Assembly: GCA_945957175.1 (NCBI GenBank)
Contig: CAMFJL010000009.1
Span: forward strand, 1-64,000
Direction of reading: 5' to 3'
DNA: 64,000 nucleotides
Source: an uncultured Legionellales bacterium
GTDB lineage: Bacteria; Pseudomonadota; Gammaproteobacteria; UBA1113
Shown one piece after another: positions 43,401 through 54,034 of this stretch (positions are counted from its first letter, which is position 1; each line of letters starts with the position of its first letter). Under the pieces are notes generated by a model. The model saw nothing but the letters and a program-made list of their open reading frames with translations. It made no database searches and was not told the origin of the DNA. A program made the position numbers and the translations under genes.

Positions 43401-44234
43401 CTATGTGTTATCAAAAAGTTTATCAATTTGATTCTTACGATAAAGAAACTGTTTATTACAAAAATCGCAATGTATTTCGACATAGGGATGATCTTTTAAA
43501 ATATCCAGAAGTTCTTCTTTGCCTAAATTTATTAATATACCTTCAATTTTTTCTTCAGAGCAACTGCATTTAAATTGGATAGATTCACTCGGTAAGAGTC
43601 TAATATCATGTTCATGAAAAACCTTAGCTAATAGCGTTTCAAGATCCCAACTAAGTAATTCTTCATCCGATAAAGTATTAGCAAGTATCGTCAATTCCTC
43701 AAAAATCTCTACATCTTGATATTGATTACCTGGCATGCGTTGCAATAATAAGCCTACTGTTTCTGTTTTAGTACTCGCAAGATAGAGTTTTGTTGGAATT
43801 TGTTCAGATTGATCAAAATAACGTTCCAGCGCCGTATTCATTGAATCATCGTCAAAAGTCACAAGACCCTGAAATTTTTCATCACTATGATCGGGTGCTA
43901 AAGTAATTGCTAAATGCCCTTTACCAAGCAGTGGTGTGTCTTCTGGACTATCGTTATCTAATCTTGCCAACGCACGAATATGATATTGCTCGTTGGATTG
44001 CGCTAAAATCAATGGTGCTTTTCCATCGGTTTGTAATTGAAAAATAACTTTGCCTGCTAATTTAATAGACGATACTAACAAACAGCTACAAGCCATCGCT
44101 TTAGCTAGCAGTTGATTGACCATATCTGGATAATCATGATGTTCTAACGCGTCACTGACGCTTTTTGATAATCGAATCCACGCACCCCGCGTTGCGGTAT
44201 GCTCAAACATAAATCGTTGAATCACATCATTCAT
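43401..44234 (-). CDS. hslO: Redox-regulated chaperone Hsp33
   Basis: 277 residues. Holds unfolded proteins under oxidative stress after zinc release from its redox switch. The four zinc cysteines are at the C-terminus as Cys-x-Cys in FKCSCSEEK and Cys-x2-Cys in HCDFCNKQF. Central landmarks are LVSSIKLAGKVIFQLQTDGK and ALARLDNDSPEDTPLLGKGH. The length and the order are standard. It converges with nothing and lies downstream of groEL on the same strand, separated by ~180 bases that contain the groEL terminator. Confidence 0.93.
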   Translation of the reverse strand: MNDVIQRFMFEHTATRGAWIRLSKSVSDALEHHDYPDMVNQLLAKAMACSCLLVSSIKLAGKVIFQLQTDGKAPLILAQSNEQYHIRALARLDNDSPEDTPLLGKGHLAITLAPDHSDEKFQGLVTFDDDSMNTALERYFDQSEQIPTKLYLASTKTETVGLLLQRMPGNQYQDVEIFEELTILANTLSDEELLSWDLETLLAKVFHEHDIRLLPSESIQFKCSCSEEKIEGILINLGKEELLDILKDHPYVEIHCDFCNKQFLYRKNQIDKLFDNT

Positions 44235-44276
44235 TATTCTATCCTAATCATACTCATCTCTTTCAAAATGCATGCT

Positions 44277-44300
44277 TTGTCATCGCTACGCAATGGGAGC
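44277..44300. repeat. Short fragment of the GC-rich dispersed repeat
   Basis: TTTGTCATCGCTACGCAATG matches the start of the 39.4 kb tandem unit (TTTTGTCATCGCTACGCGATG) almost perfectly and then diverges. It lies between hslO and groEL. Confidence 0.55.
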
Positions 44301-44366
44301 AGCATAGATGATTCAAAATAAAAAACCTACGTTTTGAAAGACAAAAGGTGTATCTCTTATAAAAAG

Positions 44367-44390
44367 AAAACCCTGCATTTGCAGGGTTTT
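44367..44390 (-). terminator. Intrinsic terminator of the groES-groEL operon
   Basis: AAAACCCTGC-AAAT-GCAGGGTTTT (minus strand) forms a perfect 10-bp stem with a T tract, 25 bases after the groEL stop. Confidence 0.9.
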
Positions 44391-44415
44391 CAATGGACTT
44401 GAATGAAGCAAAAGC

Positions 44416-46068
<1,653 letters not shown>

Positions 46069-46071
46069 TTA

Positions 46072-46362
46072 TTAACCTTGAACAATACCAAGAATATCAT
46101 CTTCACGCATGACAACGACTTGTTTACCTGCGATCTCAACCTCTGTGCCCGCATACTTACCAAATAATACTTTGTCACCTACTTTCACAACAGGCTCAAG
46201 CACGCTACCATTGTCTAATACTTTACCAGAACCAACTGCCATCACTGTACCAAATACCGGTTTTTCAGTTGACGTTGCTGGGATCAAAATACCACCAGCT
46301 GTTTTATCTTCAACCAAACGTTCAACAACGATGCGATCGCGCAATGGAATAACTTTACTCAT
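46072..46362 (-). CDS. groES: Co-chaperonin GroES (Cpn10)
   Basis: 96 residues. Mobile-loop region [20 protein letters not shown], and the closing segment [18 protein letters not shown] is typical. First gene of the operon with groEL. ATAGGAGTCCTTGTT supplies a strong ribosome-binding site before ATG 46362. Confidence 0.98.
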   Translation of the reverse strand: MSKVIPLRDRIVVERLVEDKTAGGILIPATSTEKPVFGTVMAVGSGKVLDNGSVLEPVVKVGDKVLFGKYAGTEVEIAGKQVVVMREDDILGIVQG

Positions 46363-46457
46363 AACAAGGACTCCTATAAATCATATATCTAGGTCATGGT
46401 TAGGCTGTTCGATACACTTGAAAGGCAAAGTGTACGAGCCTAACTCAGTATTTATCT

Positions 46458-46485
46458 AGATGGGGGGCACTTATCTTTTTTCAAG
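46458..46485 (-). promoter_or_regulatory. Sigma-32 heat-shock promoter of groES-groEL
   Basis: On the minus strand CTTGAA (46485-46480), 14 intervening bases, then CCCCATCT (46465-46458). This agrees with the sigma-32 consensus CTTGAA-N(13-15)-CCCCAT-T, about 100 bases upstream of the groES start codon. Confidence 0.85.
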
Positions 46486-46539
46486 CCTTAGGGCCATTTA
46501 TTTTTCATCGTCGTTTCTACCATCCTTAAAGACAACCCG

Positions 46540-46777
46540 GCTATATAAATATAAAGTTAAATATATAAATACATAGTTATTATTAGGGAAAGCCTGAATT
46601 GTGAATATACTTAAATTATTATTTTTTATCAATAAGTTATCTCAAAAAAATGGGAGGATAACTCTACGGATAGGTCTGTGGATAAGTCATGCGTGATATG
46701 TGGGTAAGTGTGAGCTTAAGCTTAATGCACGTGTTCCACACAGATTATCCTTAGACTAATCCCCAAAGTTATCCACA
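46540..46777. other. Probable chromosomal replication origin (oriC)
   Basis: Two perfect DnaA boxes of opposite orientation, TGTGGATAA at 46677-46685 and TTATCCACA at 46769-46777, flank a one-mismatch box TGTGGGTAA (46699-46707) and a weaker TTATCCTTA (46745-46753). TTATCTCAA at 46638-46646 is a poor box. To the left, about 46540-46650 is very AT-rich (runs such as TATAAATATAAAGTTAAATA), suitable for unwinding. The region lies between groES and the POT transporter, about 2.1 kb from dnaA; the rightmost box is within the last codons of the transporter gene. Gene direction changes around this zone, as expected at an origin. Confidence 0.7.
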
Positions 46778-48252
46778 AGACTCAGCCTAGCTGTTGGGTT
46801 TTCTGATATAGTACGAGCGTTTCTTTTTTTGTTTAAATAATGGACGATAACGTATGTGGCTACACAAGAGAATAGCAAGCAAATGGCAGATAATAGAAAC
46901 ACATTACGATAGATGATAGCTGCTGTTAGTAAACTATCTGTAGGCAATACGCGGCCTATGATAGAAAAGACACCTGTTAAATAGAAACCTACGGCATAGC
47001 CTACTAAGTAAAAACCAACCATCATCGCCTCATAACCTTTTGGCGCTAATTTTGTTGTCATTGATAGCACGATAGGTGCAATACAAAGTTCAGCAAGCGG
47101 AAACAAAGCATACGCCGCAATAACATATAATACTGAAGGTTTAACAGATGTCATAATATATTGTTCGGCAGCTATGGTAAAGATAAGAAAACCCATGCCT
47201 AAAATACCTAGACCTAAGGCTATTTTTTTAAAAGAAAGCAAGGTGTAATTTTTTTCTTTAAGGTAACTTAAAGCGTACATCATAATACCACCAAGTAGTA
47301 TCATGAATAATGGATCAAGTGCATAAAAAGTACTAGGTGGTATTGTCATACCTAATAAACTTCGGTTGACAATACGCTCAATAAATAAATTAAGTGTTGT
47401 ACCACCTTCACCTAAGAACATACCAAATAAGATGAATAGAATAGTTGAGCTAACAATAGCAAGTAAATCAAATTTCTGAGATTTGTTTGATTTTCGATAA
47501 AGATAAACAATAAAACCAATAGCAAGTAAAGACATCAATGTCATAATAAAATAGCTTGATTTTTTTTCCATAAGAAATGCAGCTAATATTATAGATACTG
47601 AAATAGTAAGTATAATACCCATGATATGCAATAAATTCATAGATTGTAGTTTTGTAAGATAAATCGTAATATTTTTTTTCATTATAATTAAATAAATGAG
47701 ACCAATAAGCATAACAAGTGAGCATAAAGCAAATGCGTAAACATAACTTATATGAGTTGCTATATAGCTACATATGACGATGGCGAAAAGACCACCTAAG
47801 TTTTTAGATATATAATAAATAGTAAATGCATTATCTCTTTTTTCTTCATGAGAGTGATATATTTTACTTACAAGTGTATTGAATGAAGGTGTAAAAAAAC
47901 CACTGCCTACAGCAAAAAATGAAAGTCCTAAATAAAATAAATTTTCATGTGATGATGTAATCATAAAATTACCTATAATCATGATGATAAAACCAATATA
48001 AATAGAATATTTAAAACCTAGAAATTTATCTGCAATAGGTCCACCTATAATAGGTGTTGCATAAGTGAATGCTAAAAAAGTACCATAAATAATAAATGAT
48101 ATACTATCTGAAATATGTAAATCATTTGTCATATAGAGTACTAATAAAGAACTAATACCAAAAAAGCCAAATAAGGCAGAGGCTTCTGTCAATAACAATG
48201 TCATAAAACCTTGAGGCTGATTTTTTAAATAATAGATGGCTTTTGATAACAT
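46756..48252 (-). CDS. POT-family (proton-dependent oligopeptide) transporter
   Basis: 498 residues with about 12-14 membrane helices. The N-terminal QPQGFMTLLLTEASALFGFF resembles the POT/PTR signature (H-P-x-G-x(5)-T-E-x-W-E), with E retained and W-E replaced by A-S. Then GGPIADKFLGFKYSIYIG and FFTPSFNTLVSKIYHSHEEK (PTR2 family signature 2) follow. These import di- and tripeptides with protons, a common nutrition route in intracellular bacteria. The codon usage is very AT-rich compared with the neighbours. The 3' end overlaps the probable oriC. Confidence 0.85.
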   Translation of the reverse strand: MLSKAIYYLKNQPQGFMTLLLTEASALFGFFGISSLLVLYMTNDLHISDSISFIIYGTFLAFTYATPIIGGPIADKFLGFKYSIYIGFIIMIIGNFMITSSHENLFYLGLSFFAVGSGFFTPSFNTLVSKIYHSHEEKRDNAFTIYYISKNLGGLFAIVICSYIATHISYVYAFALCSLVMLIGLIYLIIMKKNITIYLTKLQSMNLLHIMGIILTISVSIILAAFLMEKKSSYFIMTLMSLLAIGFIVYLYRKSNKSQKFDLLAIVSSTILFILFGMFLGEGGTTLNLFIERIVNRSLLGMTIPPSTFYALDPLFMILLGGIMMYALSYLKEKNYTLLSFKKIALGLGILGMGFLIFTIAAEQYIMTSVKPSVLYVIAAYALFPLAELCIAPIVLSMTTKLAPKGYEAMMVGFYLVGYAVGFYLTGVFSIIGRVLPTDSLLTAAIIYRNVFLLSAICLLFSCVATYVIVHYLNKKRNARTISENPTARLSLVDNFGD

Positions 48253-48423
48253 ATTGGTTCCTATTTTTTAAAATAAATGTTTGAAAATGTACATATGTGT
48301 AAAAATACTCTTTACAATATGTCACAACTTATTCGCAGTATTCAAATATCTGCCATTTTAAGTACTAAAACTCAGTGCTCGTAGAGTAAGCTACAAGAGC
48401 GAGGCGTTAGCAGAATAACAAGT

Positions 48424-48732
48424 TCAATTTGGCTTTAAATTCACATGTACACCTAGCGTTTGCGATAACCACTGCTTAAAATCCTCGGGAATCCTTTTAA
48501 GCTCATTTGAACCACGGGTAATTTTAGCAATACTGATACCGGTTTTTTCAGCAATAACACGCTGAGAATCATCACCTTGCAGCAAGTTTTTTACCAGTAT
48601 TAACCGTTTCGGTAGCGCTTCACTTTCTTCTGGTGTTAGTAAGAAGTGCAGTACCGCATCAAGCTGCTTATCAACAACCGCTTGCGTCAAGAAGTGTTTC
48701 AGTAATGACCAATTTTTCGTTTTATCTTCCAT
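48424..48732 (-). CDS. trpR: Trp repressor (TrpR)
   Basis: 102 residues from ATG 48732 (GAGG 6 bases upstream); the frame begins at 48744 with TTG. Binds operator DNA when loaded with L-tryptophan. The order of landmarks is that of TrpR: LLTPEESEALPKRLILVKNL, then the HTH region DSQRVIAEKTGISIAKITRG followed by SNELKRIPEDFKQWL. No trp biosynthetic gene is in the window. It is divergent from dnaA across ~160 bases containing a possible operator. Confidence 0.9.
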   Translation of the reverse strand: MEDKTKNWSLLKHFLTQAVVDKQLDAVLHFLLTPEESEALPKRLILVKNLLQGDDSQRVIAEKTGISIAKITRGSNELKRIPEDFKQWLSQTLGVHVNLKPN

Positions 48733-48760
48733 ACATATCCTCAATGGGAAGTTATTGTTT

Positions 48761-48778
48761 GTAATGTTACAATATTAC
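48761..48778. promoter_or_regulatory. Candidate TrpR operator between trpR and dnaA
   Basis: GTAATGTTACAATATTAC is an imperfect 18-bp palindrome (7 of 9 positions symmetrical) 29 bases before the trpR start codon, in the region where a self-regulating TrpR would bind. The similarity to the E. coli operator core is loose (GTA-x-T-x-TTA). Confidence 0.35.
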
Positions 48779-48895
48779 GATAAGTTTTGCAAGTAGAACC
48801 CAATCGACATGTAATTTAACGTCATGAAGATCGCTGTAAACGCACTTGCTGTGGTATGATTGCAGGGTTAAGTACCTTTTTTGGAGTCTTTGATT

Positions 48896-50302
48896 GTGAT
48901 TCGTCAGCCCGATGACAGTGTATCATCCCCAATATCGTCTGCCGCCACGACCACAGGCGATTTGTTGACGCTATGGTCACAAACATTACTTGTGTTACAA
49001 GAAACGTTTTCGGCACAACTTTTTAATACCTGGATGCGTCCATTACAATCAGAAATACGCGGTAATAAACTCACTTTGTTGGCGCCTAATCGTTTTGTTT
49101 TAGACTGGGTCGTTGATAATTACGGTAATCGTATTGAAACCATTTTGAATGAGCTTGCAGGTAGTGCAGTTAGCCTAAGTTTTGATATTGGTTCCAAAGC
49201 AACAGTATCTACGCATACGTCTGTAGCTACACCATTACCGTCAACTACAAAATCACATATAACGGCGGATGAAAAGCCATTTCAATCAAGCATTAACCCT
49301 AGTTTTTGTTTTGATAATTTTGTTGAAGGTAAATCAAATCAGTTAGCGCTGGCCGCAGCAAAACAAGTTGGACATGAACCTGGTGGTAGTAATAATCCTT
49401 TGCTTATCTATGGTGGAGTTGGTTTGGGTAAAACGCATTTAATGCACGCTGTTGGCAACATTATCTTACAACAAAATCCAAGAGCTAAAGTGGTTTATCT
49501 TCACTCTGAACGATTTGTTGCAGAAATGGTGAAGGCGTTGCAAAATAATAAAATGAATGAATTTAAGAATTTTTATCGACAATTAGACGCCTTACTTATC
49601 GATGATATTCAATTTTTTGCCGGAAAAGATAGATCACAAGAAGAGTTTTTCCATACATTTAATGCCTTATTAGAAGGTAAACAACAAATTATTTTGACTT
49701 CTGATAGATATCCTAAAGAAATTAATGGCATCGAAGAGCGACTTAAATCTCGTTTTGGATGGGGACTTACGGTGGCAGTTGAGCCACCTGAGCTAGAAAC
49801 ACGCGTTGCCATTTTAATGAGTAAAGCGCAACAGGCTAAACTCGATTTATCTTACGAAGTTGCCTTCTTTATTGCTAAGCGGATTCGTTCAAATGTTAGA
49901 GAGCTTGAAGGTGCATTGAAGCGTATTATTGCAAATGTCAATTTTACGGGTTCTGATGTTACTATGGATTTTGTCAAGGATTCATTAAAAGATTTACTCA
50001 CGCTACAAGATAAACTAGTAACTATTGATAATATCATTAAAACAGTTGCTGAATATTACAAAGTAAAAGTCGCTGAAATTTTATCACAACGACGAAGTCG
50101 TTCTGTTGCAAGACCAAGACAAGTCGCTATGGCACTTGCCAAAGAACTTACTAACCATAGTTTACCTGAAATAGGTGAAGCCTTTGGCGGACGCGATCAT
50201 ACAACAGTATTACATGCAGTGAGAAAAATTAAAGAGCTGCAAGAAATTGACGTTGATATTGCAGAAGATTTTAAAAATTTAATGAGAACTTTGACAACCT
50301 AG
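48896..50302 (+). CDS. dnaA: Chromosomal replication initiator DnaA
   Basis: 468 residues from GTG 48896, which is preceded by GGAG at a 9-base distance; the open frame begins at 48881 with TTG inside that ribosome-binding site. Domain I ([20 protein letters not shown]), a variable linker, then the AAA+ domain with Walker [21 protein letters not shown] and Walker [11 protein letters not shown], and the C-terminal DNA-binding domain with [15 protein letters not shown]. Opens the origin. It is followed by dnaN and recF. Confidence 0.97.
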   Translation: MIRQPDDSVSSPISSAATTTGDLLTLWSQTLLVLQETFSAQLFNTWMRPLQSEIRGNKLTLLAPNRFVLDWVVDNYGNRIETILNELAGSAVSLSFDIGSKATVSTHTSVATPLPSTTKSHITADEKPFQSSINPSFCFDNFVEGKSNQLALAAAKQVGHEPGGSNNPLLIYGGVGLGKTHLMHAVGNIILQQNPRAKVVYLHSERFVAEMVKALQNNKMNEFKNFYRQLDALLIDDIQFFAGKDRSQEEFFHTFNALLEGKQQIILTSDRYPKEINGIEERLKSRFGWGLTVAVEPPELETRVAILMSKAQQAKLDLSYEVAFFIAKRIRSNVRELEGALKRIIANVNFTGSDVTMDFVKDSLKDLLTLQDKLVTIDNIIKTVAEYYKVKVAEILSQRRSRSVARPRQVAMALAKELTNHSLPEIGEAFGGRDHTTVLHAVRKIKELQEIDVDIAEDFKNLMRTLTT

Positions 50303-50346
50303 CGGCTGTCGTCAGTAGTCATAGCAAAGTATAAATAGGTGATTTC

Positions 50347-51444
50347 ATGCAATTTTTATTACCAAGAGACCTTTTAACAGCATGCCTACATCGTGTTGTA
50401 GGCGTTTTAGATAGAAGGCAAACGTTACCTATCTTGGGGCATGTATTGCTTCATATTCAAGGCGATGAATTGGCTGTGACAGCAACGGATTCTGAAATTG
50501 AATTGGTAGCCTATGCTAAGCTTCCTGATGCGCAAGAAGCCGTTGATATAACCTTGCCTGGACGTAAGCTTTATGATATTTGTCGGGTGCTGCCAGAGGG
50601 TAGCATGGTTGAAATGAAGCTATCACAACAATTAATGCAAATTCGCTGCGGACGTAGTCGGTTCAGCTTGCAAACCTTGCCAGCGGCAGATTTTCCAAGC
50701 CTAGAAGACTTGCCGGCGCAAGTTGAACTGAGTTTACAGCAAGGCTTATTTCGTTCACTTTTAGAGCAAACACAATTTGCGGTTGCTCAACAAGATGTTC
50801 GCTATTTTCTTAATGGTTTGTTGTTAGATTTACAAAAAGAGATGTTAGTGGCTGTGGGAAGTGATGGTCATCGATTAGCCTTGGCGCAACTACCGCTTTC
50901 TGCTGCTTCCGCTATTCGTATTTTGCTGCCAAGGCGCGGTGTTTTGGAGTTAATTAAGTTGCTTGGCAATGACGAAGCGTCCATGAATCTGGCATTGAGT
51001 CCAGCACATCTGCAAATTAAATCAGCCGATTTTCATTTCACCAGCCGTTTAATTGATGGCCAGTTTCCTGACTACCGCGGCTTTTTTCCACGGCAATTAG
51101 ATAAAGTGGTGACTGTTGCTAATGCTGATTTAAAGCAGGCCTTATCTCGTGCAGCGATCCTTGCAAGCGACAAAGTCAAAGCCATTCGATTTGAACTGAC
51201 TGAGAATTTACTGACCTTGACAACGACAAATCAAGAACATGAAGAAGCACAAGAAAGTTTAACCGTGGATTATGCAGGTCCTGCCTTATCGACGGGCTTT
51301 AATTTATCCTATTTTTTGGACGTTCTCACGGTACTTAAAGGCGAGCAGCTACGCATACAACTTGCAGATGCTGACAGCAGTATTGTCATTGAGTCGACGC
51401 TCGATAATCAAGCCAGCTATTTAATTATGCCCCTACGGATTTAG
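50347..51444 (+). CDS. dnaN: DNA polymerase III beta sliding clamp
   Basis: 365 residues, close to the family's usual length of ~366. Three-fold clamp architecture; landmarks are DRRQTLPILGHVLL, FLNGLLLDLQKEMLVAVGSD, GHRLALAQLPL and, at the C-terminus, the conserved SYLIMPLRI. Downstream of dnaA by 44 bases and upstream of recF by 13 bases, the standard arrangement. Confidence 0.97.
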   Translation: MQFLLPRDLLTACLHRVVGVLDRRQTLPILGHVLLHIQGDELAVTATDSEIELVAYAKLPDAQEAVDITLPGRKLYDICRVLPEGSMVEMKLSQQLMQIRCGRSRFSLQTLPAADFPSLEDLPAQVELSLQQGLFRSLLEQTQFAVAQQDVRYFLNGLLLDLQKEMLVAVGSDGHRLALAQLPLSAASAIRILLPRRGVLELIKLLGNDEASMNLALSPAHLQIKSADFHFTSRLIDGQFPDYRGFFPRQLDKVVTVANADLKQALSRAAILASDKVKAIRFELTENLLTLTTTNQEHEEAQESLTVDYAGPALSTGFNLSYFLDVLTVLKGEQLRIQLADADSSIVIESTLDNQASYLIMPLRI

Positions 51445-51457
51445 AGAAGATCGCTCC

Positions 51458-52582
51458 GTGTTTGTGAATGCGCTGAAAGTGAATTACTTACGCAATCTGG
51501 TGAATGTAGATGCCAGTTTTCATGCGCCACTGGTGATCTTTTCGGGTCTGAATGGAAGCGGCAAAACAAGCTTATTAGAAGCGCTGTATTTTCTAGGCTA
51601 TGGTCGTTCATTTCAGAGCCGCTTATTAAACCGTATTGTACATTACGGACAGCCAGGTCTTTCCGTTTTTGGTGAAGTTTGTACAGATCAACACGCTTTA
51701 GCGTTGCAAGTCGGTATCGCTAAATCATTACACGAGCCTTCACAGATTCGCTTGAATGGTAAGACCATTATGAACGCTTCAGAGCTTGCCTTGCATATGC
51801 CCATGCAATTGATTCATCCTGAGAGTTTTCATCTACTCACTGGCGGTTCTCAAGCGCGGCGTCAATTTCTTGATTGGGGATTGTTCCACGTGGAACCTCA
51901 ATTTCATGCTTTGTGGCAGAAAAGCCAACGTTTGGTGCTACAGCGTAATGCTGCCTTACGCAGCGAGGCGCCTGATGATATGGTCATGTTATGGGATCAA
52001 ACCTGGGTAGGTATTGCCGAAACCATCGATACCATGCGTCGTGCTTATGTGGATAGTTTTCTTGAAATATATGCCCAAGTCGCCGATACCTTACAATTCC
52101 AATTACCGGTTGAGCTACATTATCATCGCGGTTGGTCAGAAGAACAGGATCTTGCCAGTCTGCTTAAGCAACAGTTAGCGAAAGATCGCACCAGACATTA
52201 TACCTATAGTGGTCCACAACGCGCTGATATTATTATTAAGCTAGCAGGTGTACCGGTTGCAGATGCTTTATCGCGAGGTCAACAAAAACTATTACTCATG
52301 GTTTTGTTTTTAACACAAGCGCAGCTGTTATATCAGCGCGCTAAAAAAAAGAGTTGTTACTTGTTGGATGATATTTTGGCGGAATTCGATCCGACCCGAC
52401 GCCAACAAATATTACAATCTTTGACGCAGTTATCCAGTCAGGTTTTTTTAACCACACCGGATCTCTCGCAGCTAGGCGATTTAGCGCAGCTAGGCGCGTA
52501 TCAACTGTTCCACGTGGAACAGGGGGTTGTACGGGAGCATGAGGGTTATGCGCTATCTGACCTTTCAGCCGCTGCAGGATAG
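51458..52582 (+). CDS. recF: DNA replication and repair protein RecF
   Basis: 374 residues from GTG 51458, 13 bases after dnaN. SMC-like ATPase that helps load RecA at gaps. Walker A FSGLNGSGKTSLLEALYFLG, signature segment SRGQQKLLLMVLFLTQAQLL and Walker B CYLLDDILAEFDPTRRQQIL near residue 305. Two parS-like palindromes lie within the coding sequence and are translated as LFHVEP and LFHVEQ. Confidence 0.96.
   Translation: MFVNALKVNYLRNLVNVDASFHAPLVIFSGLNGSGKTSLLEALYFLGYGRSFQSRLLNRIVHYGQPGLSVFGEVCTDQHALALQVGIAKSLHEPSQIRLNGKTIMNASELALHMPMQLIHPESFHLLTGGSQARRQFLDWGLFHVEPQFHALWQKSQRLVLQRNAALRSEAPDDMVMLWDQTWVGIAETIDTMRRAYVDSFLEIYAQVADTLQFQLPVELHYHRGWSEEQDLASLLKQQLAKDRTRHYTYSGPQRADIIIKLAGVPVADALSRGQQKLLLMVLFLTQAQLLYQRAKKKSCYLLDDILAEFDPTRRQQILQSLTQLSSQVFLTTPDLSQLGDLAQLGAYQLFHVEQGVVREHEGYALSDLSAAAG
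51892..51907. promoter_or_regulatory. parS-like site 1 (ParB binding) inside recF
   Basis: TGTTCCACGTGGAACC, 16 bases and palindromic except for the outer pair, matches the parS consensus of Pseudomonas and relatives (TGTTCCACGTGGAACA/C). ParB spreads from such sites near oriC to position and segregate the chromosome. parA and parB are not in the window. Confidence 0.75.
52506..52521. promoter_or_regulatory. parS-like site 2 (ParB binding) inside recF
   Basis: TGTTCCACGTGGAACA is a perfect 16-bp palindrome identical to the canonical proteobacterial parS. It is 614 bp from site 1 and near the end of recF, about 5.8 kb from the probable oriC. Confidence 0.85.
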
Positions 52583-52697
52583 GCCTCTGAAGAACATTTT
52601 TTGAATGGCTGTAAATGAAACTAAGAAATGTCTATTTTAAAGTACGTAAGTCATATTCTGTCTTTGTAAAATTTTGATAAGCCATATGAGGACGACG

Positions 52698-53399
52698 ATG
52701 TTAAAACTAAATGCCTTGAAGGATTACACGTTGATTGATCTGACTCACCCACTTAGTATAGATATGCCTCAGTGGGAAACAAATGATGGTTTTTCACTTA
52801 ACGTAGAATATGACTACTCAGACTGCCCTGAGGCTGTTAAATTTCGGACACAGAAGATGCAAACACGATTGGGCGTCGGCACGCATATCGATGGACCTGC
52901 ACATTGTATCGCTGGGGGAATGACAGTTGATGAGTTGCCACTGACCTCGCTTATCAGTCCGTGTGTTGTCATCCATATTGCAGCAAAAGCACACGCACAT
53001 TATGTATTATCTGTAGATGATATTCACACGTTTGAAGCGGAGCATGGCGTTATTGCAGCAGGTAGCTTCGTTATGATTGCAACAGGCTGGAGTCGTTGGT
53101 GGTCTCAAGCCGATAAATATCGCAACAATCTACAATTTCCCAGTGTGTCTGCAGAAGCTGCGGCATTGTTATTGGCTCGCAATGTTGTCGGGTTAGGGAT
53201 TGATACACTTTCGCCAGATGTTGGAAACAGTGAATTCCCCGTACATCAATTGTTCCTTAGTGCTGGTAAATATCTTGTTGAAAATATTGCCCATGCTGAT
53301 AGGCTTGCCCCTGTAGGCGATGCTATTCTGGTGTTGCCGATGAAGATTCAGCAGGCCACAGAAGCGCCAGTTAGGTTACTTGGATTGCACGTCAACTGA
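52698..53399 (+). CDS. Cyclase/kynurenine-formamidase-like metal-dependent hydrolase
   Basis: 233 residues from ATG 52698 (GAGG 6 bases upstream; ATG 52686 is the alternative). The metal-binding motif is GVGTHIDGPAHCI, the HxxxDxPxH signature of the cyclase/KynB family (Pfam Cyclase), following LIDLTHPLSIDMP at the N-terminus. A later landmark is GLGIDTLSPDVGNSEFPVHQ. Members hydrolyse N-formylkynurenine, isatin or other amides, or cyclise polyketides; the exact substrate cannot be fixed here. It follows recF and precedes a small lipoprotein gene on the same strand. Confidence 0.85.
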   Translation: MLKLNALKDYTLIDLTHPLSIDMPQWETNDGFSLNVEYDYSDCPEAVKFRTQKMQTRLGVGTHIDGPAHCIAGGMTVDELPLTSLISPCVVIHIAAKAHAHYVLSVDDIHTFEAEHGVIAAGSFVMIATGWSRWWSQADKYRNNLQFPSVSAEAAALLLARNVVGLGIDTLSPDVGNSEFPVHQLFLSAGKYLVENIAHADRLAPVGDAILVLPMKIQQATEAPVRLLGLHVN

Positions 53400-53464
53400 G
53401 CTAACTGAGCTATATGTCTTTATCAAGGACTATAATTAACATGTCACCACGAATAAGGAGTGAC

Positions 53465-53749
53465 ATGATGAAGTGTCATACACATGTTTATGCTAGTGCC
53501 AGTTGTGCATTGGCGCTGCTGGTGCTTGGCTGTGCGCCCACGGCAGGCGTCAATGATAATTATGGTCCTGAAACCTACACCGGTGGTTTTGCCTATACGG
53601 CAAGGCCAGTCTCTGCCAATGTTGGTGAAACGTATAGCTCATCGGCATCCTCTTACAATGTAGGCAGTGTCGAGGTGGTTCCGCGTGTCGTTACGACGCC
53701 GAGACAATACGGCCCTTATCATGGTAATGATGTGCCGTATGCGCAGTGA
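53465..53749 (+). CDS. Small putative lipoprotein
   Basis: 94 residues from ATG 53465 (AAGGAG 4 bases upstream). The signal peptide ends in the lipobox LVLGC (residues ~22-26), the cysteine being the lipidation site. The mature ~70 residues are rich in Gly, Tyr, Ser and Val (NYGPETYTGGFAYTA), without a known domain. Location: outer or inner membrane. A hairpin 16 bases after the stop may terminate the unit. Confidence 0.7.
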   Translation: MMKCHTHVYASASCALALLVLGCAPTAGVNDNYGPETYTGGFAYTARPVSANVGETYSSSASSYNVGSVEVVPRVVTTPRQYGPYHGNDVPYAQ

Positions 53750-53765
53750 TCCTTAAATGAGGAAG

Positions 53766-53787
53766 GCACCCTTATTCACTAGGGTGC
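53766..53787 (+). terminator. Possible intrinsic terminator after the lipoprotein gene
   Basis: GCACCCT at 53766-53772 pairs with AGGGTGC at 53781-53787 (8-base loop). The downstream sequence is G/T-mixed (GCGTGCTTGTTGT) rather than a pure T tract, so strength is uncertain. Confidence 0.45.
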
Positions 53788-53816
53788 GCGTGCTTGTTGT
53801 CTTTCAGCGTATGCGT

Positions 53817-53889
53817 TTTGTCGTTGTTGCGCGATAGATTACCCTGCATCCGTTGCTATGAGCACCTTCTCCCGCAAGAGAAGAAGGAT
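53817..53889. repeat. Decayed copy of the GC-rich dispersed repeat
   Basis: TTTTGTCGTTGTTGCGCGATAG, then ATTACCCTGCATCCG and GAGCACCTTCTCCCGCAAGA followed by GAAGAAGG, follow the landmarks of the 39.4 kb unit in the same order and orientation. It is in the ~285-base gap before the SbmA/YddA-like gene; nothing else is visible there. Confidence 0.65.
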
Positions 53890-54034
53890 ATTTTGTGCAC
53901 AATTGGGGTGATGAGTAACAGCGTAGACCGGGATGATAGGTAACACGTTTAACACCTAAACCGTACATGTTCAAGGCTCATAGGTATAGATTCTTCATAG
54001 CTTTTTGTTTATCCTATGATGTTTACCTTGAGGT

